Shown here piece by piece: positions 54,021 to 63,011 of a stretch of DNA of 64,000 nucleotides. The notes beneath the pieces were generated by a model, which was not told the DNA's origin, ran no database searches, and worked only from the letters and a program-made list of their open reading frames with translations. Position 1 is the first letter of the stretch, and each line of letters opens with the position of its first letter. Position numbers and translations under genes: made by a program. The DNA comes from Quadrisphaera sp. DSM 44207 (GTDB lineage Bacteria; Actinomycetota; Actinomycetes; Actinomycetales; Quadrisphaeraceae): NCBI RefSeq assembly GCF_900101335.1, contig NZ_FNKA01000001.1, forward strand, positions 930,001-994,000, given 5' to 3'.

Positions 54021-54665
54021 TCACGGGCGCAGCACCGCCCCGGCCAGGCCCAGCACGACGGGCACCACCCCGAGGGCGGCGAAGCCGGGCAGCGCGCACA
54101 GGCCCAGCGGCAGGACGACGCGCACGCCCAGGCGGGCGGCGGCGAGCTGGCCCGCGCGCGCCCGCCGCCGCCTCACCTCGCCCGCGGCCGCGGTCAGCAG
54201 GGCCGCCACGGGTGCTCCGGTGGACTCCGCCAGGTGCAGGCAGCGGCGCACGGCCGCGCAGCCGCCGGGAGCGCCGGCCCACGCCAGCTCCTCGGCGGCG
54301 CCCAGGCGCAGCAGGTCGGCGACCCGCACCAGGGCCGCCCCGCCGGAGCCGCCCACGGCGCGACCGACGACGGCGAGGGCCGGCACCGGCGGGGCGCCGG
54401 CCTGCACCGCCGCCGCCAGCAGGTCCAGCACGAGGGCGGCGTCGACCGGCTCGTACCGGGCCGCGGCGCGCCTGCCCGCGCGGCGGTCCCGGAGGAGCGC
54501 ACGAGCACGGCGACGCCCGGGTCCGCCGGACCCCGGTGCTGCCCCGGCGCTCGGGTGCGGCCCGGCGACGCGCCGCAGCCGGTGCTCGGCTCCCGGGTGC
54601 GATCCGACCAGCACCGCCGCCAGCAGGCACAGGGCGGCGACCGCGGCCGCGAGCGCGCCGCTCAC
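54021..54665 (-). CDS. Type II secretion F / TadC-like membrane protein
   Basis: 214 residues. An N-terminal membrane helix (ALAAAVAALCLLAAVLVGS), a cytoplasmic GspF-like region (LVLDLLAAAVQAGAPPVPAL; HLAESTGAPVAALL) and a C-terminal membrane pair (VVLPLGLCALPGFAALGVVPVVLG). This fits TadC-like proteins of actinobacterial tad loci. GTG at 54665 overlaps the tadB-like stop by four bases. Confidence 0.82.
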   Translation of the reverse strand: MSGALAAAVAALCLLAAVLVGSHPGAEHRLRRVAGPHPSAGAAPGSGGPGRRRARALLRDRRAGRRAAARYEPVDAALVLDLLAAAVQAGAPPVPALAVVGRAVGGSGGAALVRVADLLRLGAAEELAWAGAPGGCAAVRRCLHLAESTGAPVAALLTAAAGEVRRRRARAGQLAAARLGVRVVLPLGLCALPGFAALGVVPVVLGLAGAVLRP

Positions 54666-55417
54666 CCGGCGCGCTCGGCGGCCCGGACCAGGGCCCTGGT
54701 CCACCACCAGCCGGCCGCGGTGCAGCACACCCCCACCGCGGCGGCCACCCGCCCGGCGGCGGTGCCCAGCAGCACTCCCAGCGGGTCGGCGCCCACCGCG
54801 GCGCCGAGCGCGAGGCCGAGCCCGGGCAGGGCCACGAGCAGCGCCGCGGTGGCGCGCGGCGCGGCCAGCGCGGCGTCCCGGGCGCCCTGCGCGTCGGCGT
54901 CGGCGCGCAGCCCGAGCACGAGCCGGTCCAGCACGTCCGCCGGCGCCGCGCCGGTGCGCTCCGCCACCCGCCAGGCCGCCGCCACCGACCGCAGCGCCGC
55001 CCGCGCCGGCGGGGGCAGCGCGCCCTCGCCGGCGGGCTGCGGGCCCGCGAGGGCGGCGGCCACGTCACTCCCGGCGGCCGACGCCGCGGCAGCCGCGGCC
55101 AGGACGGCGCCGACGGGCCCGCTCGCGGCCTGCGCCGCCGGGTGCGCCCAGGCGCTGGCCGGCGCCACGCCCGCGCGCAGCAGCGCGGCGACCTCCGCCA
55201 CCGCCTGCGCGACGTCCTCGACCGCCGCCGCGGCCGGGGCCCGGCGGCGGGCCCACCCGGCGAGGACCGCCGCCCGCGCCCGCCGGCCCCGGGACGCGGT
55301 CGCCCCGGCGCGCACCGGCGGCGCGACGCGCACCGGCCCGCGCACCGGCCCGCGCACCGGCCCGGCCAGGACGGCGGCGCCGACCAGCAGGGCGGCCAGC
55401 ACGGCCCCTGCGCTCAC
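54662..55417 (-). CDS. Type II secretion F / TadB-like membrane protein
   Basis: 251 residues. N-terminal helix AGAVLAALLVGAAVLAGPV, a short GPVR repeat from a 12-bp tandem array, a GspF-like region (AVAEVAALLRAGVAPASAWAH; WRVAERTGAAPADVLDRL) and two C-terminal helices (LLVALPGLGLALGAAVG; GRVAAAVGVCCTAAG). Start GTG at 55417 within the GTGA overlap with tadA; a second GTG at 55420 is possible. It would form the membrane platform for pilus assembly with TadC. Confidence 0.82.
   Translation of the reverse strand: MSAGAVLAALLVGAAVLAGPVRGPVRGPVRVAPPVRAGATASRGRRARAAVLAGWARRRAPAAAAVEDVAQAVAEVAALLRAGVAPASAWAHPAAQAASGPVGAVLAAAAAASAAGSDVAAALAGPQPAGEGALPPPARAALRSVAAAWRVAERTGAAPADVLDRLVLGLRADADAQGARDAALAAPRATAALLVALPGLGLALGAAVGADPLGVLLGTAAGRVAAAVGVCCTAAGWWWTRALVRAAERAG
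55328..55360. repeat. 12-bp tandem repeat, nearly three copies
   Basis: cccgcgcaccgg recurs almost three times in the TadB-like gene, encoding GPVR repeats. It is the same 12-mer as at 12133 (reverse complement) and 25601. Confidence 0.85.
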
Positions 55418-55470
55418 CACGGGCTCACCACGGGCCTCACCACGGGCTCACCACGGGCCTCACCACGGCC
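55413..55470. repeat. 23-bp period tandem repeat straddling the tadA/tadB junction
   Basis: Five consecutive 11/12-bp units (ctcaccacggg and ctcaccacgggc, alternating) span the last codons of tadA and the start codons of the tadB-like gene. The period of 23 bp is not a multiple of three. On the minus strand each unit presents a GTGGTGAG, so copy-number change would alter the tadA tail and the spacing or choice of tadB starts. Confidence 0.82.
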
Positions 55471-56658
55471 TTCCCCGGCCAGGCCGAGGCGCTGGGCCAG
55501 CTCGGGCCAGGCCCGTTCCACCGCACCCGGCGCGGCCGGGTCGTCGGGGTCGGCGCTCAGCGCGGGGACCACGGCCAGGGCCCCGTGCCGGTCGCGGGCG
55601 ACGATGCCGACCTCCGCGACGCGGCGCAGGCCCGCGTCGCGGCGCAGGTGCAGCACCACGTGCAGCGCGCTCGCGGCCTGAGCGGCGAGGGCCGCGCGGT
55701 CCAGGCCGGCGAGGGCGCCGAGAGCCTCCAGCCGCGCCGGGACGTCGGCGGCCGCGTTCGCGTGCACGGTGCCGCACCCGCCCTCGTGCCCGGTGTTCAG
55801 CGCCGCGAGCAGGTCACGGACCTCCGCGCCGCGGCACTCCCCGACGACGATGCGGTCCGGGCGCATGCGCAGGGCCTGGCGCACGAGGTCGTCCAGGCCG
55901 ACGGCGCCGGCGCCCTCGACGTTGCCGTGCCGCGCCTGCAGGCGCACCACGTGCGGGTGCACCGGCGCCAGCTCCCCGGCGTCCTCGACGAGCAGGAGGC
56001 GCTCGAACGGGTCGGCCAGCCCCAGCAGGGACGACAGGACCGTGGTCTTGCCGCTGCCGGTGCCGCCGCTGACGAGGAAGGACAGCCGGCGGCGCACGAG
56101 CGCGCGCAGCACCGGCGCCCACGACGGCGGCACCGCGCCCGCGGCCACGAGGTCCTCGAGGGAGAAGGCGCGCCGCCGCGGCACGCGCAGCGACAGCAGG
56201 GTGCCGTCGGGCGAGAGGGGCGGCAGCACCGCGTGCAGCCGCACGCCGTCCGGCAGCCGCGCGTCGACCCACGGGCTGGACTCGTCCAGGCGGCGCCCTC
56301 CGACCGCGGCCAGGCGCACCGCCAGGGCCCGCAGCGCCGCCTCGCCGCCGAGGTCGAGGTCCACGCGGCGCGGTCCCTCGCCGCGGTCCACCCACACCGA
56401 GCCCGCGCCGTTGACGAGCACGTCGGTGACGCCGGGCGCGTCCAGCAGCGGCTGCAGCGGGCCGGCCCCGAGGATCTGCGCGCCCACCCGCCGGGAGGCG
56501 TCCAGGACGCCGTCCGCGCCCAGGACCGAGGTGGCCGCCACGGCGCTGACCAGCTCCGCGCCGCCCGGTGCGGGACCGGGCAGGCCGGTGCGCACGCGGT
56601 CGACGAGGGCTCCCGGCGGCGCGCCGGGAGCACCGCTGGACGCGCCGCGGCGGCTCAC
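55414..56658 (-). CDS. tadA: TadA-type pilus/secretion ATPase
   Basis: 414 residues, type II/IV secretion ATPase of the CpaF/TadA group. GAGSVWVDRGEGPRRVDLDLG in the N-domain, Walker A VSGGTGSGKTTVLSSLL, Asp box LLLVEDAGELAP, Walker B/His box RMRPDRIVVGECRGAEVRDLLAALNTGHEGGCGTVHANAA. GTG at 56658 overlaps the ssd stop. The C-terminus REARGEPVVRPVVSPW region is repeat-derived. It powers assembly of the pilins encoded downstream. Confidence 0.92.
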   Translation of the reverse strand: MSRRGASSGAPGAPPGALVDRVRTGLPGPAPGGAELVSAVAATSVLGADGVLDASRRVGAQILGAGPLQPLLDAPGVTDVLVNGAGSVWVDRGEGPRRVDLDLGGEAALRALAVRLAAVGGRRLDESSPWVDARLPDGVRLHAVLPPLSPDGTLLSLRVPRRRAFSLEDLVAAGAVPPSWAPVLRALVRRRLSFLVSGGTGSGKTTVLSSLLGLADPFERLLLVEDAGELAPVHPHVVRLQARHGNVEGAGAVGLDDLVRQALRMRPDRIVVGECRGAEVRDLLAALNTGHEGGCGTVHANAAADVPARLEALGALAGLDRAALAAQAASALHVVLHLRRDAGLRRVAEVGIVARDRHGALAVVPALSADPDDPAAPGAVERAWPELAQRLGLAGEGRGEARGEPVVRPVVSPW

Positions 56659-57725
56659 GCGGCACCGACGGCGGGCGCCTCGTCCTCCACCGCCGCCAGC
56701 ACCGCCTGGCAGCAGGCGGCGAGGGCGCCGCGCCGGCGGCTGCCGGGCGGCTCGCCGCGGTCGAGCGCCGCGCGCAGCCCGGCCTCGGGCGCGGTGCGGG
56801 CCAGGAGCGGCAGCTCCAGCGCGTCCGCGAGCGCGGCGGCGCCCACGCCCGCGCGGGGCGGGACGACGGCGACCACGCGCAGGTCGCCGGTGTGCGGGGC
56901 GACCAGGTCGCGCACCCGGCGCGCGGAGGCCACGGCCCGCACCTCGGCGGGGACCACGAGCAGCAGGAGGTCGAGGCGCCACAGCGCCGCGACGGTGGCG
57001 GGGTCGTCGCGGCGCGGGAGGTCGACGACGACGAGGTCGCTGCCGCGCGCACCGGCGTCCAGCACCGCCTCGACCGCCGGCGCCGGCGCCGGCAGCGGGG
57101 CGCCCCCGCCGGGCTCGCGCCCCCACGCCAGCACCGGGACGCCCTCGGCGACCGGCAGCGCCTCGCGCAGCAGGGACGCCCGCACCGTGCCCCGGGCGGC
57201 CGCGAGGTCCGCCCACCGCAGGCCGGCGGCGTCCTCCGCGCCGAGCAGCAGGTCCAGACCGCCGCCCAGGGGGTCGCCGTCGACGAGGAGCGCCCGGCGC
57301 CGGCGCGCGGCGGTCACGGCCAGCGCGGCCGCCAGCACGGACGCGCCGGCGCCGCCGCGCCCCCCGACGACGCCCACGACGCGGCCCCCGGCCCCGGGCG
57401 GCTCCCCGGCGCGCGCCAGGTGGTGCAGGAGGGCCTGCTCGCCGTCCGGGAGCACCAGCACCTCCTGGGCGCCGACCTCGACCGCCGAGCGCCACACCCG
57501 CTCGCCCGCGCCCGGGAGCGCGAGGAGCACCGTCCCGCCGCGCCGCACCGGCACCCCGAGCGCCGCGGCGTCGTCGCCGAGCAGGACGAGCTCGGCGTCC
57601 AGCCACGCCCGGCGCGCCGCCCCGGCGTCCACGACGACGTCCACGGGCACCGAGGCGGCCGCCGCCAGGCGCCCGACCTCCTCCACCAGCACCGACCGCC
57701 GCGTCACCAGCAGCACCCCCGCCAC
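56655..57725 (-). CDS. Septum-site-determining/CpaE-like ATPase of the tad locus (Ssd)
   Basis: 356 residues. N-terminal receiver-like region (GVLLVTRRSVLVEEVGRL; DAELVLLGDDAAAL), then a ParA/MinD-like domain. The P-loop position reads VGGRGGAGASVLAAALAV, without the usual Lys, as often in actinobacterial Ssd proteins; DGDPLGGGLDLLLG and VVVDLPR follow. GTG at 57725 is backed by GGAGGAGGG six bases upstream; the open frame to 57962 is not used. It probably localises the pilus machinery rather than acting as a true ATP switch. Confidence 0.84.
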   Translation of the reverse strand: MAGVLLVTRRSVLVEEVGRLAAAASVPVDVVVDAGAARRAWLDAELVLLGDDAAALGVPVRRGGTVLLALPGAGERVWRSAVEVGAQEVLVLPDGEQALLHHLARAGEPPGAGGRVVGVVGGRGGAGASVLAAALAVTAARRRRALLVDGDPLGGGLDLLLGAEDAAGLRWADLAAARGTVRASLLREALPVAEGVPVLAWGREPGGGAPLPAPAPAVEAVLDAGARGSDLVVVDLPRRDDPATVAALWRLDLLLLVVPAEVRAVASARRVRDLVAPHTGDLRVVAVVPPRAGVGAAALADALELPLLARTAPEAGLRAALDRGEPPGSRRRGALAACCQAVLAAVEDEAPAVGAA

Positions 57726-58144
57726 CCGGACCCTCCTCCGCACCGCGGTCCCCGCGGACCCGCCCGACACACCCCGGCGCCCGAGTCGGCACCCGTGGCG
57801 GCCAGGCTGGCGGCGCGAGGGCCCGACCGGGCCCGTCCGCGGGGCGCCTGTGGACGGCGGGACGTCGGGGCCGCCTGTGGGCAGGAGGTGGGCGGGACGT
57901 GGGCGCGCGGCCGGTGCTCCGCACCCGGCAGGGGAAACCCGGCGCCGGAACTCGCGGGTCACGGTCCGTACCCAGGACGGGACGGAGCGTTCGATCGCGG
58001 TCGACGCACCGGTGTCCGAGGAGACGACGCGGGCGCCGCGCCGTGCCTGCTCACCTGGTGAGACGGCTGCTTGACGAAGCGCCGGGCGCAGGGTGTCATG
58101 ACCCGGCCACCGGCGACGGCGCCGGTCCGTGACGAGGAGGTCGC
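57726..58144. other. Intergenic region between divergent tad and acetate-uptake operons
   Basis: 419 bp without a convincing gene. It contains several GTGGGCAGG/GTGGACGG-type short repeats near 57850-57900, then, toward the DUF485 gene, a palindrome (58050-58062) and a promoter-like pair (58071-58099). Minus-strand frames through it are shadows. Confidence 0.6.
58050..58099 (+). promoter_or_regulatory. Promoter candidate with upstream palindrome for DUF485-actP
   Basis: TTGACG (58071-58076), 17-bp spacer and TGTCAT (58094-58099) resemble -35/-10 elements, 45 bp before the DUF485 start. CTCACC-T-GGTGAG, a perfect six-bp-arm palindrome at 58050-58062, lies just before the -35, where an activator would bind. 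Confidence 0.45.
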
Positions 58145-58522
58145 ATGTCCGTCGAGAACCGCGTGGGCGCTGTGCCGGCGGGTGAGCCGCCGGGTCGCGC
58201 CACGGCGTTCGAGGAGGTGCACGGGAGCTGCGAGTTCGAGGCCCTCAAGCGCAGCTTCCGCCGGGTGATCTTCCCCGCCACGGCCGTGTTCCTGGCCTGG
58301 TACTTCCTCTACGTCCTCCTCGCCGCCTTCGCCCAGGACTTCATGGCCACGCGCCTGATCGGCAACATCAACGTGGGCCTGGTCTTCGGGCTCCTGCAGT
58401 TCGTCAGCACGTTCGCGATCACCATGGCGTACCGGCGCTGGGCCGACCGCACGTACGACCCGGCGGCGACGGCGCTGCGCGAGCGCATCGAGGGCGGCAC
58501 CGCCGCCGGGGGCCACCGGTGA
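58145..58522 (+). CDS. DUF485 membrane protein
   Basis: 125 residues, two membrane helices (VIFPATAVFLAWYFLYVLLA; LVFGLLQFVSTFAITMAY), with an N-terminal charged region FEALKRSFRR typical of DUF485. These proteins are encoded with ActP-type acetate permeases. ATG at 58145 with GAGGAGGTCGC upstream; its stop overlaps the actP start (GTGA). Role is probably accessory to the symporter. Confidence 0.92.
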   Translation: MSVENRVGAVPAGEPPGRATAFEEVHGSCEFEALKRSFRRVIFPATAVFLAWYFLYVLLAAFAQDFMATRLIGNINVGLVFGLLQFVSTFAITMAYRRWADRTYDPAATALRERIEGGTAAGGHR

Positions 58523-60183
58523 GCCCCGTGCTCGCGGCGGCCGCCGCGCCCGTGGCGCCGGGCAACCCCCTGGTCAACATCGCCATCTTCGCCGCGTTCG
58601 TCGTGGTGACGATGGTGATCGTCCTGCGGGCGTCGCGGAACAACCAGACCGCGGCGGACTACTACGCCGGCGGCCGCTCCTTCACCGGCCCGCAGAACGG
58701 CACCGCGATCGCCGGCGACTACCTGTCCGCGGCGAGCTTCCTCGGCATCGCCGGCGCGATCGCCCTCAACGGCTACGACGGCTTCCTGTACTCCATCGGC
58801 TTCCTCGTGGCGTGGCTGGTCGCGCTGCTGCTGGTGGCGGAGATGCTGCGCAACACGGGCCGCTTCACGATGGCCGACGTCCTGAGCTTCCGGCTGCGCC
58901 AGCGGCCGGTGCGCATGGCCGCGGCGCTGGCGACCCTGGCGGTCTGCTTCTTCTACCTGCTGGCCCAGATGGCCGGCGCCGGCGGCCTCGTCGCCCTGCT
59001 GCTGGGCATCAGCGGCACGGCCGGCCAGTACGTCGTCGTGGCCATCGTCGGCGCCCTGATGCTCTTCTACGTCCTCGTCGGCGGCATGAAGGGCACCACG
59101 TGGGTGCAGATCGTCAAGGCCGTCCTGCTCATCGGCGGCGCCGCCGTGATGACGGTGTGGGTGCTCGCCCTGTACGGGTTCAACATCTCCGGCCTGCTCG
59201 GCGACGCGGTGGCGACGGCGACGGCGCAGGGCGTGGAGAACGCGCAGGGCCTGCTCGACCCGGGCCGCCAGTACGGCGCCACGACCCTCACAAAGATCAA
59301 CTTCATCTCGCTGGCGCTGGCCCTGGTGCTCGGCACCGCCGGCCTGCCGCACGTGCTGATGCGCTTCTACACGGTGCCCGACGCCAAGGAGGCCCGGCGC
59401 AGCGTGGTGTGGGCGATCTGGCTGATCGGCCTGTTCTACCTGTTCACCCTCGTCCTCGGCTTCGGCGCCGGCGCCCTCGTCGGGCCGGAGGCCATCCGGG
59501 CCGCTCCGGGCGGCCCGAACAGCGCCGCGCTCCTGCTCGCGTACGAGCTCGGCGGCACGCTGCTGCTCGGGTTCATCGCCGCCGTCGCGTTCGCCACGAT
59601 CCTCGCCGTGGTGGCGGGCCTGGCGATCACGGCCGCGACGTCCTTCGCCCACGACATCTACGCCAGCGTCATCAAGCGCGGGCAGGTGGACCCCAACGCC
59701 GAGGTGAAGGTCGCCCGGCGCACGGTCGTCGTCATCGGCATCGTCGCCATCGTGGGCGGCATGGCCGCCATCGGCCAGAACATCGCCTTCCTCGTGGCCC
59801 TCGCCTTCGCCGTGGCGGCGAGCGCGAACCTGCCGACGATCGTCTACTCGCTGTTCTGGAAGCGGTTCAACACCCGCGGCGCGCTGTGGGCCATCTACGG
59901 GGGCCTGATCAGCTGCATCACGCTGATCGCCTTCTCTCCCGTGGTCAGCGGCAAGGTCGACCCGGCCACCGGGGCGAGCCTGTCGATGATCAAGGACACC
60001 GCGGTGGACTTCTCGCTGTTCCCCCTCGAGAACCCGGGGATCGTCTCGATCCCGCTGGCGTTCTTCCTCGGCTGGCTCGGCACCGTGACGAGCAAGCCGG
60101 AGCGGGAGCACGACGCCAAGCACGCGGAGATGGAGGTGCGCGCCCTGACCGGCGCGGGAGCGGAGAAGGCCGTCGCCCACTGA
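58519..60183 (+). CDS. actP: Cation/acetate symporter (SSS family)
   Basis: 554 residues, ~13 helices of the sodium:solute symporter fold. ADYYAGGRSFTGPQNGTAIAGDYLSAASFLG is the SSS start, DVLSFRLRQRPVRMAAAL and NFISLALALVLGTAGLPHVLMRFYTVPDAKEARRS are ActP hallmarks. It imports acetate (and perhaps glyoxylate, propionate) with Na+ or H+. The GTG at 58519 follows DUF485 by four-base overlap. An acetyl-CoA synthetase gene, often nearby, is not in the window. Confidence 0.94.
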   Translation: MSPVLAAAAAPVAPGNPLVNIAIFAAFVVVTMVIVLRASRNNQTAADYYAGGRSFTGPQNGTAIAGDYLSAASFLGIAGAIALNGYDGFLYSIGFLVAWLVALLLVAEMLRNTGRFTMADVLSFRLRQRPVRMAAALATLAVCFFYLLAQMAGAGGLVALLLGISGTAGQYVVVAIVGALMLFYVLVGGMKGTTWVQIVKAVLLIGGAAVMTVWVLALYGFNISGLLGDAVATATAQGVENAQGLLDPGRQYGATTLTKINFISLALALVLGTAGLPHVLMRFYTVPDAKEARRSVVWAIWLIGLFYLFTLVLGFGAGALVGPEAIRAAPGGPNSAALLLAYELGGTLLLGFIAAVAFATILAVVAGLAITAATSFAHDIYASVIKRGQVDPNAEVKVARRTVVVIGIVAIVGGMAAIGQNIAFLVALAFAVAASANLPTIVYSLFWKRFNTRGALWAIYGGLISCITLIAFSPVVSGKVDPATGASLSMIKDTAVDFSLFPLENPGIVSIPLAFFLGWLGTVTSKPEREHDAKHAEMEVRALTGAGAEKAVAH

Positions 60184-60197
60184 CCTCCCCTCCCGGC

Positions 60198-60239
60198 GGC
60201 GCCCCCGTCGCGGTCCTCGGCGACCGCGACGGGGGCGCC
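60198..60239 (+). terminator. Strong hairpin terminator after actP
   Basis: Perfect 18-bp arms (GGCGCCCCCGTCGCGGTC and GACCGCGACGGGGGCGCC) around a six-base loop, starting 15 bp after the actP stop. No T tract, but the stem is very stable. Confidence 0.75.
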
Positions 60240-60337
60240 CTCGCGCAGCTCCCGAGGTGGCGCTGACCCGCGGCCGAGCGACGTGCCGGCCGTCGTCCCG
60301 GTCACCGGCCTCCCGGCGCCGCGCCTAGGGTCGGGGC

Positions 60338-61471
60338 GTGGCGCAGCACCACCGCACAGGGCACGGCGACTCGGACGCGGACCTGGACGCCGACCTCGAC
60401 GCGCCGGCCGACGCGCCGGCCGACGCGCCGGCCGGCCCGGACGCCGTCGCTCCCCGCGCCCCGGAGCCGGCACGCGCTCCCCACCCGCCCGCGGGCGCCG
60501 GGTCCCGGGCCCGGCGCTCGCTGCTGGAGTGGCCCGAGCGCTCGCCCGCGTGGCTGCGCGGGCCCGCGGTGGTGCTCGTGGCCGCCGCCACCGCGGCGTC
60601 CCTGACGTGGGCGCTCGGCGTGCGGCACGCGCGCGCCGGGATCGCGCAGGAGGCGGCGGCCACCGCGGCGGCGGCGTCCCTGCAGGTCGGCACGCCGCAC
60701 GTCAGCGGGGAGGACGCCGCGGGCGGCGACCCCGGCTCCGCCGTCCGCGTGCTCGTGCCGCTGTCCAACCGGGGCGCGCAGCCCGTGCGGGTCTCGGTGC
60801 TGGGCATCTCCTCCCTGGAGGACCGCGTGCTGCGGGCGTCGGAGCCCACGGCCGTCGGGCCGGGTCGGAGCGCGGTGGCGCTGCTGCTGCTGGAGGGCGG
60901 GTGCGAGGGCGTGCCGGGCCCGGACGAGCTGGACGGGGTGCCGGGCGAGGCGCCGGACGACGCACCGGACGAGGCGCCGGACGACGGCGGGCACGAGCTC
61001 GTCCGCCTGTCGCTGGAGGCCGCCGGGCAGGTGCGCGAGCTCGAGGTGCCCTACACCGGCGATGGCTACGACGGCGCCCTCGCGCAGCTGTCGTGGCAGT
61101 GCCGGCCCTGGGGCGGCAGCAGCGCGGTGCTGGCCTCCGGGCGGGTCCTGGACGACGGGCGGGTGCGCTTCGCGGTCACCAACGTCGGGCGCGCGGCGGC
61201 CACCGTGGACGTGCAGGGCTCCCTCAGCCTCGGCGTGCGCAGCGACCCCGCGCTGCCGCTCGACCTGCCCTCCGGGGAGCAGGTGGAGGTCGTGCTCTCC
61301 CTGGCGCCGGACTGCGGGCGGATCGCGGAGGGGCAGTCCCAGGAGGTGGACCTCGTGGCGCTGCCGCGCGACGTCCCGGCCGAGGACGGCGCGCCGAGCG
61401 CGGAGGTGCTCTCGGACCAGCTGACGATCGCCCCCTGGGTCGCGCGGCAGGTCGCCCTGGCCTGCGGCTGA
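60338..61471 (+). CDS. Uncharacterised membrane-anchored protein with Ig-like extracytoplasmic domains
   Basis: 377 residues, no family I recognise. Layout: acidic N-terminus with repeated DAPAD (12-bp unit, three copies), Pro/Ala linker, one membrane helix ([19 protein letters not shown]), then beta-rich extracellular sequence with two similar segments, each like [22 protein letters not shown] and [19 protein letters not shown], which resemble Ig/CARDB-like folds. Two Cys pairs may form disulfides. GTG at 60338. It sits alone between actP and nhaA. Confidence 0.72.
   Translation: MAQHHRTGHGDSDADLDADLDAPADAPADAPAGPDAVAPRAPEPARAPHPPAGAGSRARRSLLEWPERSPAWLRGPAVVLVAAATAASLTWALGVRHARAGIAQEAAATAAAASLQVGTPHVSGEDAAGGDPGSAVRVLVPLSNRGAQPVRVSVLGISSLEDRVLRASEPTAVGPGRSAVALLLLEGGCEGVPGPDELDGVPGEAPDDAPDEAPDDGGHELVRLSLEAAGQVRELEVPYTGDGYDGALAQLSWQCRPWGGSSAVLASGRVLDDGRVRFAVTNVGRAAATVDVQGSLSLGVRSDPALPLDLPSGEQVEVVLSLAPDCGRIAEGQSQEVDLVALPRDVPAEDGAPSAEVLSDQLTIAPWVARQVALACG
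60401..60436. repeat. 12-bp tandem repeat, three copies
   Basis: gcgccggccgac repeated three times (the third with one change) encodes the APAD repeat at the N-terminus of the unknown anchored protein. Confidence 0.82.
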
Positions 61472-61631
61472 GCGCCCGCGGCCGCGCACCTGCGGTCGCG
61501 GCCGAGCGTCCGCGCCCGCGCGCAGCCCCGGCCCGGTGGCCCGCTCCCCCGGGCGTCGTTACCGTGGCCGCGGGTGTGCCGGGAAGCCTGGTCGGCGGGT
61601 GGTGCCGCCTGCCCCCGACCGAGGAGCCCTG

Positions 61632-63011
61632 ATGCCGAGCACGCCGTCCCGACGCCTGCTGCCCCGCCCGGCCGAGCCGTGGTACGTCGCCGAGCTGCTG
61701 CGCACCGAGACGGCCGGCGGCCTGCTGCTGCTGGGCGCCGCCGTCGTGGCGATGGCGTGGGCCAACTCCCCCTGGTCGGGGGCCTACGAGGCGCTGCGCG
61801 AGCTGAGGGTCGGCCCCGCGGCGCTGCACCTGGACCTCTCGCTGCGCGCCTGGGCGGCCGACGGGCTGCTGGCGGTGTTCTTCTTCGTCGCCGGCCTCGA
61901 GCTCAAGCGCGAGTTCGTCGTGGGCGACCTGCGCTCGCCCGCGCGGGCGGCGCTGCCCGTGCTGGCCGCGGTCGGCGGCATGGTGGTTCCGGCGCTGCTC
62001 TACGTCGCCGTCAACCTCGCCGCGGGCGGCCCGCTGCGCGGCTGGGCGGTGCCCACGGCCACCGACATCGCGTTCGCGCTCGGGGTGCTGGCCGTGATCG
62101 GGTCCGCGCTGCCGGGGTCCCTGCGGGCCTTCCTGCTGACCCTGGCCGTGGTCGACGACCTCCTGGCCATCGTCGTGATCGCCGTCTTCTACACCGCGGA
62201 GCTGGCCTGGCTGCCGCTGCTGGCGGCGCTGGCGCCGCTGACGGCCTTCCGCCTCCTCATGACCCGCGGGGTCACGCGCTGGTACCTGCTGCTGCCCCTG
62301 GCCGCGGCCGCGTGGGTCCTGGTGCACGAGTCGGGGGTGCACGCGACGATCGCCGGTGTCGCCCTGGGCCTGCTCGTGCCGGTGCACCTGTCCGGGCGCG
62401 AGGGCCCGCAGGTGGCCCACGACGTCGAGCACGCGGTGCGCCCGTTCTCCGCGGGCGTCGCCGTCCCCGTCTTCGCGCTCCTCGCCGCCGGGGTGTCCGT
62501 CTCCGGCGGCGAGGGGCTCTCCGCGGCGCTGCGGGACCCGGTGACCCTCGGGGTCGTCGCCGGCCTGGTCGCCGGCAAGGCGGTCGGCATCGTCGGCACG
62601 ACCTGGCTGGTCTCCCGGTTCACGCGCGCGGAGCTGGACCCCGACCTGCGCTGGGCCGACCTCGTGGGCCTGGGCCTGCTCGGCGGCATCGGGTTCACGG
62701 TCTCCCTGCTCATCGGGGAGCTGGCGTTCGGCGCGGGCACGCCGGAGGACGAGCACGCCCGCCTCGGCGTCCTGGTCGGCTCCCTCGCCTCCGCCCTGCT
62801 GGCGGCCGCGCTGCTCAGCGCCCGCAACCGGGCCTACCGCAGGATCAGCGCGCAGGAGGAGCGGGACGAGGACCAGGACGGCGTCCCGGACGCCTGGCAG
62901 CGGCCCTCCCCGGACGGCGCAGCGCCCGCGAGCGCCGCGGACCCGCGCCCCCTACCCTCTGACGGAGTCGAGGGGCGTGATCGGCCGCGCCGTGGACAGG
63001 AGGCACCGTGA
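61632..63011 (+). CDS. nhaA: Na+/H+ antiporter NhaA
   Basis: 459 residues, 12-helix antiporter. [19 protein letters not shown], the ion-binding pair in [16 protein letters not shown] and [18 protein letters not shown] (DD), and [18 protein letters not shown] are canonical. The ATG at 61632 follows GAGGAGCCCTG. After the last helix an 70-residue hydrophilic tail contains [11 protein letters not shown], a thrombospondin-type calcium-loop-like motif, uncommon for NhaA. The stop overlaps the next gene by four bases. Confidence 0.94.
   Translation: MPSTPSRRLLPRPAEPWYVAELLRTETAGGLLLLGAAVVAMAWANSPWSGAYEALRELRVGPAALHLDLSLRAWAADGLLAVFFFVAGLELKREFVVGDLRSPARAALPVLAAVGGMVVPALLYVAVNLAAGGPLRGWAVPTATDIAFALGVLAVIGSALPGSLRAFLLTLAVVDDLLAIVVIAVFYTAELAWLPLLAALAPLTAFRLLMTRGVTRWYLLLPLAAAAWVLVHESGVHATIAGVALGLLVPVHLSGREGPQVAHDVEHAVRPFSAGVAVPVFALLAAGVSVSGGEGLSAALRDPVTLGVVAGLVAGKAVGIVGTTWLVSRFTRAELDPDLRWADLVGLGLLGGIGFTVSLLIGELAFGAGTPEDEHARLGVLVGSLASALLAAALLSARNRAYRRISAQEERDEDQDGVPDAWQRPSPDGAAPASAADPRPLPSDGVEGRDRPRRGQEAP

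Noticed and set aside
57959-58516. 185-codon minus-strand frame opposite DUF485
   Set aside because: It lies antisense to the well-supported DUF485 gene and has no recognisable motif.
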